NCBI GenBank assembly: GCA_039096225.1
Contig: JBBPEB010000006.1
Span: 1,172,501 to 1,236,500, forward strand
Source: Blastocystis sp. Blastoise
Taxonomy: Eukaryota > Sar > Bigyra > Opalinata > Blastocystidae
Reading direction: 5' to 3'
Length of the DNA stretch: 64,000 bases
In this document: positions 59,872 through 64,000 of the stretch, one piece after another
Numbering within the stretch: position 1 is the stretch's first letter
Layout of the letters: every line of letters begins with the position of its first letter
The notes under the pieces: generated by a model
What the model was told of the DNA's origin: nothing
Seen by the model: the letters and a program-made list of their open reading frames with translations, nothing else
Database searches by the model: none
Made by a program: the position numbers and the translations under genes

Positions 59872-61238
59872 GAATACTTCCATTAATATTCCTTGGAATC
59901 CAGTTGTATTCTTACTATTTCGTGCATATAACCACGGGGATGTCCTAGCATCATCAACGAGTTGATGTACAATATCTTCTGTGCCATCTCTTTCTTTCGC
60001 TGATATCATATATAAATATTTATAATTAAAAGAACGTTGAAACTCATTTAATTCTTCTATATGTTGCTTATAATTATTTATACATTCATTTGTATATATA
60101 TCCATATCTCGAGCTAAAGCAAGTAATTTTGTTTTAGGATTTACTTCATCTATTTTATTAATAACAAGATATAGATTCACATTATGTACGAAACATGTAT
60201 TGATTACCTTATCAAGAACGTCTTTACTTATTGGAGTTAAACCACTTGTACCATCTATTAACTATATATATATATATATATATAAAGTTATTAAATACAG
60301 TTAAACAAGCATCCATTGCAATTAATGTTGATTCTGCTGTAGCCATTAAACCTTTCTCTTCTTTATTCTTCACTCTATTATATACATAACATTATAATAT
60401 ATTAATACTATTATTATTCTATTTATATATAGAATTCTTAACTATAATAATATTATCATCTATTTATATATAGAATTCTTAACTATAATAATTATCATTC
60501 TATGTATATATAGAATTCTTAACTATAATAATTATCATTCTATTTATATATAGAATTCTTAACTATAATAATAATTTTCATACCCTCGTTGAATAAATCC
60601 AGGAGTATCAAAAAATAATAATTGTGTATTTTTTATATTCTTTATACCAGTAATACTATTCCGAGTTGTGTTCCTCTTTGGACTAACAGCAGATATCTTC
60701 TCACCAATCAACGTATTCAATAAAGTACTCTTCCCTTTATATTTATTTATATATTTATATTATTATTATTATGTTTATTATTATAACATACCTACATTTG
60801 GAGCACCACAAATACCTACAGATAAAAGTCGCTCATTCTTATTCTTTAAAAAAAAAATATTTTTTATATAAAATTAATAATAAAATATAGAGAATAAAAA
60901 ATATATTATAAATTATGTACACTCAATTTATTTGGTTTATACGACTCTAATTTTGTAGAAATATCTTTTTTAATATTTAAATTACTCATTTTTGAATCTA
61001 TTGAATCTCTATATCAATAAAAAAAATAATAAATCTTTACTTGATACTTTATATCCTCATTTGAAATATTTATATCATCATTAGATATCTTATGGAATCT
61101 TTATAAAATAATAATATTCTTAAAATGAAAGAAACAATCAACTCACCTTGAAAATGAACGCAAAGAATTACTAGAATTGAACTCTATTACTTTATTTAAG
61201 ATATTCTGAGACGATCTATTGAATAACTGATGCAACAT
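59528..61238 (-). CDS. Era-like GTPase, probably mitochondrial, copy 2
   Basis: Nearly identical protein to copy 1, with GAPNVGKST, DTPG, NKID, SAKE and the same C-terminal KH part ending NSNQLNPL before TAA at 59528. One difference is PKTKLL versus PKTNLL. Three introns are found only here: 60298-60262 (37 bp), 59877-59834 (44 bp) and 59797-59759 (39 bp). The intron before the IEELNEF segment of copy 1 is absent. All four variable introns are phase 0. The other introns are shared and still align base by base. Both copies appear intact, so both may be made; whether both are expressed is not known. Confidence 0.88.
59759..59797 (-). other. Phase-0 intron present only in Era copy 2 (third)
   Basis: Copy 2 reads ACATAAG, then GTAATATAT ... 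ATCATAG, then GAACTTCC. Copy 1 reads ACATAAGGAACTTCC. Confidence 0.9.
59834..59877 (-). other. Phase-0 intron present only in Era copy 2 (second)
   Basis: Copy 2 reads TTAATGGAA, then GTATTCTATTTATT ... ATATAG, then ATAGTACGAG. Copy 1 reads TTAATGGAAATAGTACGAG. As in the copy-1 intron, the intron end ATAG equals the next exon start. Confidence 0.9.
60262..60298 (-). other. Phase-0 intron present only in Era copy 2 (first)
   Basis: Copy 2 reads TGTTTAACT, then GTATTTAATAAC ... ATATATAG, then TTAATAGATGG. Copy 1 reads TGTTTAACTTTAATAGATGG. Confidence 0.9.
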
Positions 61239-62230
61239 ATCAAATAAATGAAATAAATGAAATAGAAATATATTTTTTACTTTTCAAATAAAATTCTTTT
61301 AAAAATATATTCATTTATTATTTTCAATTATATAACTTTTCTTTATTCATAATATATTCTTCTTTGAAATACTTGAGATATCTATAGTTTATTAAGAACA
61401 TATTTATGTTTTTTATAGATATCTATTGTTTAGTGATTCTTTATACTTGCTTCTATTCTATTAAAAGACATATCAATAGTTTATATAGATCATATACACT
61501 TGAATAATGATTTTAAATTAATTAAAATAATAGTATTCTTTTAATTATTCTATTCTTTATTCTCCATATTTCTTATTTTTTTCAACTCAACGAATTAATC
61601 AATGCATTATATATAATAATCAACTTTTAACGTTTCAAATAGTAAGTCTTCAAATGGAATAAATTTCTTAAAACCGTTGATTTTAATTTATATTAAGTGA
61701 ACAAAATTATACATATCTCTGCCAATATTTTCATATATATATAAATATAAACAATAAGAAGAATCAATAGAAAATACTTCTTTTATAATAAATGTTAGTT
61801 TTTCCTCAAAAGACTCTCTTGGGTATTTATATTTGCCTTGAAAGCCTGTCTTTCTCTATATTTCAGGCTCTCAAGACATTCAAAAAAACTTCTTTGGAGT
61901 TCAGACCTGACTTTTACCATAATTTTGCGATCGTTTCAATTATTGAACAAAATTTTAAAAATATATTTTTAGAATTCAACAAAACCTAAAGAATTCCATG
62001 ATGGGTATGTATCCTAGGTTTAAAAATTTTTAAAAATGAAAATAATCATGGATTTCTGAAGAAAATTACTGAATTATTTTATTTAATCGTGATTTTACAG
62101 TTAGGTATATATAAGAAAACGATTTTTGAGGGAGTTCACGAGAATAATGTTTATGGTGATTTATGAATTCACTTGATTATTTACCAAACATTGGTTTTGT
62201 TATAATTCCAAATTCTTACAACAATACGTC
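61239..62230. promoter_or_regulatory. Upstream region of Era copy 2 and the amidophosphoribosyltransferase
   Basis: About 990 bases between divergent starts. The part up to ~61606 is duplicated; the rest is unique and should hold the promoter of the + strand gene. An open frame at 61792-61989 has no recognisable features and I treat it as chance. Confidence 0.45.
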
Positions 62231-63583
62231 ATGTCTGGTATTACTGGTGTCATCATAAACAAGAACTTAGAGAGTTCTGTCACTTCTACTCTTGTGACTA
62301 GTTTATCTATGCTTCAACATCGTGGTCAAAATGGCTGTGGTGTTGCTGTTTCAGATAATGATAGAATTACTTATCAAAAACAAAAGGGTTTAATTTCAAA
62401 TGTTTTCTCTTCTGATGTCGTAAGTAAAATTAATGGATACTATGGTATTGGTCAATGTCATAATAATGACTTTTATAATAAACTTGGTTCTGAACCTCAA
62501 CCTGCTTATTGCAACATGCCGTATATATATAATTCATTATATATTAATATGTTTTTTAATTTATATGAGTCGTTTTATTCTATAAAAATATATAGTTTTG
62601 GTTTAAGTGCTGTTATGAGTGGTGCTATTAATAACCGTGAACAATTACGTAAAGATTTAGCAAAATGTTTAAGATGTATTAACTCCTTTGATGTATATAG
62701 TTGATATTGATATTTTTATTTTTTTATGATTATTTTTTTGTTGATTATTTTTTATTGTTATATATATATAGGATGCTGATTATTTGGTAAATGTATTCGC
62801 TGAAGGTCTTTTAGAAAGCATTAAAGATGTATATATTATTATTATTTATTATTTATTATATTATTATATTATTATATATATGCATCTCTTGATGAGAATG
62901 GTGTTCCTATTGTTACTGTATATTAATATATATATATATAATAGAATAGTATATAATCGTATATGCTATATATAGAAAGATCATGTATTTGCTGCTGTGA
63001 ATAAGATCTATAAGGAATGTAAAGGAGGATATGCTGCCGTTATTCTTATTAATGGAGTCGGTTTAGTCGCTTTTAAAGATCCACATGGAATTCGTCCTTT
63101 AGTATATGGTGAATTACGTTCTGAAAGTGGTTCTCTCGACGGTATATGTATATCTACTGAATCCATTTCAATTACTTCCATTGATTATTCAATTATACGT
63201 GATTTGAATTGTGCTGAAACTCTTTTTGTTGATAAAGATATGAATGTATATATCGATGAATCACGTACTTATGCTAAAGAATTTACACCTTGTATTTATG
63301 AGTATATAAATACTAATATATTATATATATATTTTTTATTTTATATTATTATAAAGTTAATAATAATAAATAAATATAAATAATATATGTATATCTAGAT
63401 ATGTCTTCTATGCTCTTCCTAATAGTGTTATTAATGGTATATCTGTATATCAAGCTAGAGAGAACATGGGTAAGATGCTTGCGGAACAAATTAAAAATAC
63501 ATATATAGATTATGAAGGAGAACAAAAAGTATATATAGTGTTATATTTATTAGAATGAATGTATTAATCAATTAATATAATAA

Positions 63584-63629
<46 letters not shown>

Positions 63630-64000
63630 TTAAGTGATGTTATTACTCACATTATGCCTATTCCTGAAACATCTAGACATACTGCTTGTGCTGTATATAT
63701 ATATATATATATATAATATATATAATAGAATAGTATTATACTTATTATATATATATATATATATAGATATCTCATTTATTGAATATTCCTTATTGTGAAG
63801 GTATTAGTAAGAATCGTTATATTGCTCGTACTTTCAGAATGCCTGGACAAACAGATCGTATTGAAGCCATGAAAATTAAACATAGTGCTATTCCTGTATA
63901 TATATAATATTATATATTATTATATATTATTTATTATATTATATATTAACATTATATATATATCTAGGTAGCTTTAAAGGATCAGAATATATTACTTGTC
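62231..64000 (+). CDS. Amidophosphoribosyltransferase with altered glutaminase site (3' end outside window)
   Basis: The first step of de novo purine synthesis turns PRPP and glutamine into phosphoribosylamine. Matches: LSMLQHRGQNGCGVAV (family HRGQDxAG), LVAFKDPHGIRPLVYG, EFTPCIYEY, INGISVYQARENMGKMLAEQI, PIPETSRHTAC and KNRYIARTFRMPGQTDR. The phosphoribosyltransferase half is thus conserved as far as visible; its PRPP-binding loop is beyond the window. The glutaminase half is not: the family starts Met-Cys-Gly-Ile but this starts MSGITGVI. The usual H-x-R-Y-x-T segment reads GIGQCHNNDF, and the usual HNGN segment reads VMSGAINN. Exon 1 is 62231-62520 and exon 2 starts at 62596. It may use ammonia or have another role. 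Confidence 0.85.

Larger units (their letters stand above)
59168..61606 (-). repeat. Inverted duplication, copy 2
   Basis: Reverse complement of 19113-21533, with small differences. Its left edge lies ~138 bases upstream of the DDX52 start, so Era copy 2 sits tail-to-head with DDX52. Its right edge lies ~620 bases before the amidophosphoribosyltransferase start. No transposon ends seen. Confidence 0.9.

Noticed and set aside
61792-61989. 65-codon open frame before the amidophosphoribosyltransferase
   Set aside because: No recognisable motif, no conserved neighbour, and it lies where a promoter is expected.
62829-62900. A possible GT-AT or GT-TG intron in the amidophosphoribosyltransferase gene
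   Set aside because: Reading ASLDENG needs a non-AG acceptor, but the AG in GATGAG allows a normal splice that keeps phase (SIKD to NGVPIVT).

Overview
The window is nuclear DNA of a very AT-rich single-celled eukaryote. Exons are richer in GC than the rest. Nearly every gene is cut by short introns that begin GTATAT and end ATATAG and consist almost wholly of TA or TTA repeats. The gene set (a SWI/SNF-type ATPase, NOP14, a DDX52/ROK1-type helicase, taspase, a mitochondrial Era-type GTPase, a Golgi-type fucosyltransferase, KCTD/TLDc proteins) is eukaryotic. Long Asn runs and TLDc proteins recall AT-rich amoeboid protists, but the sequence alone does not fix the lineage. No rRNA, tRNA, CRISPR array or transposase was recognised.

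Layout. 1-5567 (+): 3' part of a large type I membrane protein. 7254-9135 (-) and 9704-11632 (+): head-to-head BTB/TLDc paralogues, the second split by an in-frame TGA. 12031-16555 (-): NOP14. 16964-18636 (+): a type II membrane fucosyltransferase-like protein. 19486-21176 (+): Era-like GTPase, copy 1. 21537-27979 (-): second large surface protein. 28464-35722 (+): Asn-rich SNF2/BRM-type ATPase. 36674-44179 (+): third large surface protein. 44685-46417 (-): taspase-like threonine protease. 46605-49254 (+): membrane protein with helical-repeat-like and coiled-coil parts. 50053-55502 (+): unrecognised Ser/Asn-rich protein. 56124-59030 (-): DDX52/ROK1 helicase. 59528-61238 (-): Era-like GTPase, copy 2. 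62231 to the window end (+): amidophosphoribosyltransferase.

The strongest observation is the pair of Era genes. They lie in a ~2.4-kb inverted duplication (about 19113-21533 and 59168-61606), about 38 kb apart and very similar even in non-coding sequence. They differ by exact presence or absence of four short phase-0 introns: three only in copy 2 and one only in copy 1. This looks like recent, possibly ongoing, intron gain or loss by TA-rich introns.

Themes. Three related surface proteins share Ig-like (He_PIG), PA14-like, galactose-binding-like and Cys-rich modules with one C-terminal membrane helix, suggesting an adhesin or receptor family. NOP14 and DDX52 both act in 18S rRNA processing. 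The amidophosphoribosyltransferase appears to have lost its glutaminase active site, starting Met-Ser-Gly-Ile instead of Met-Cys-Gly-Ile.
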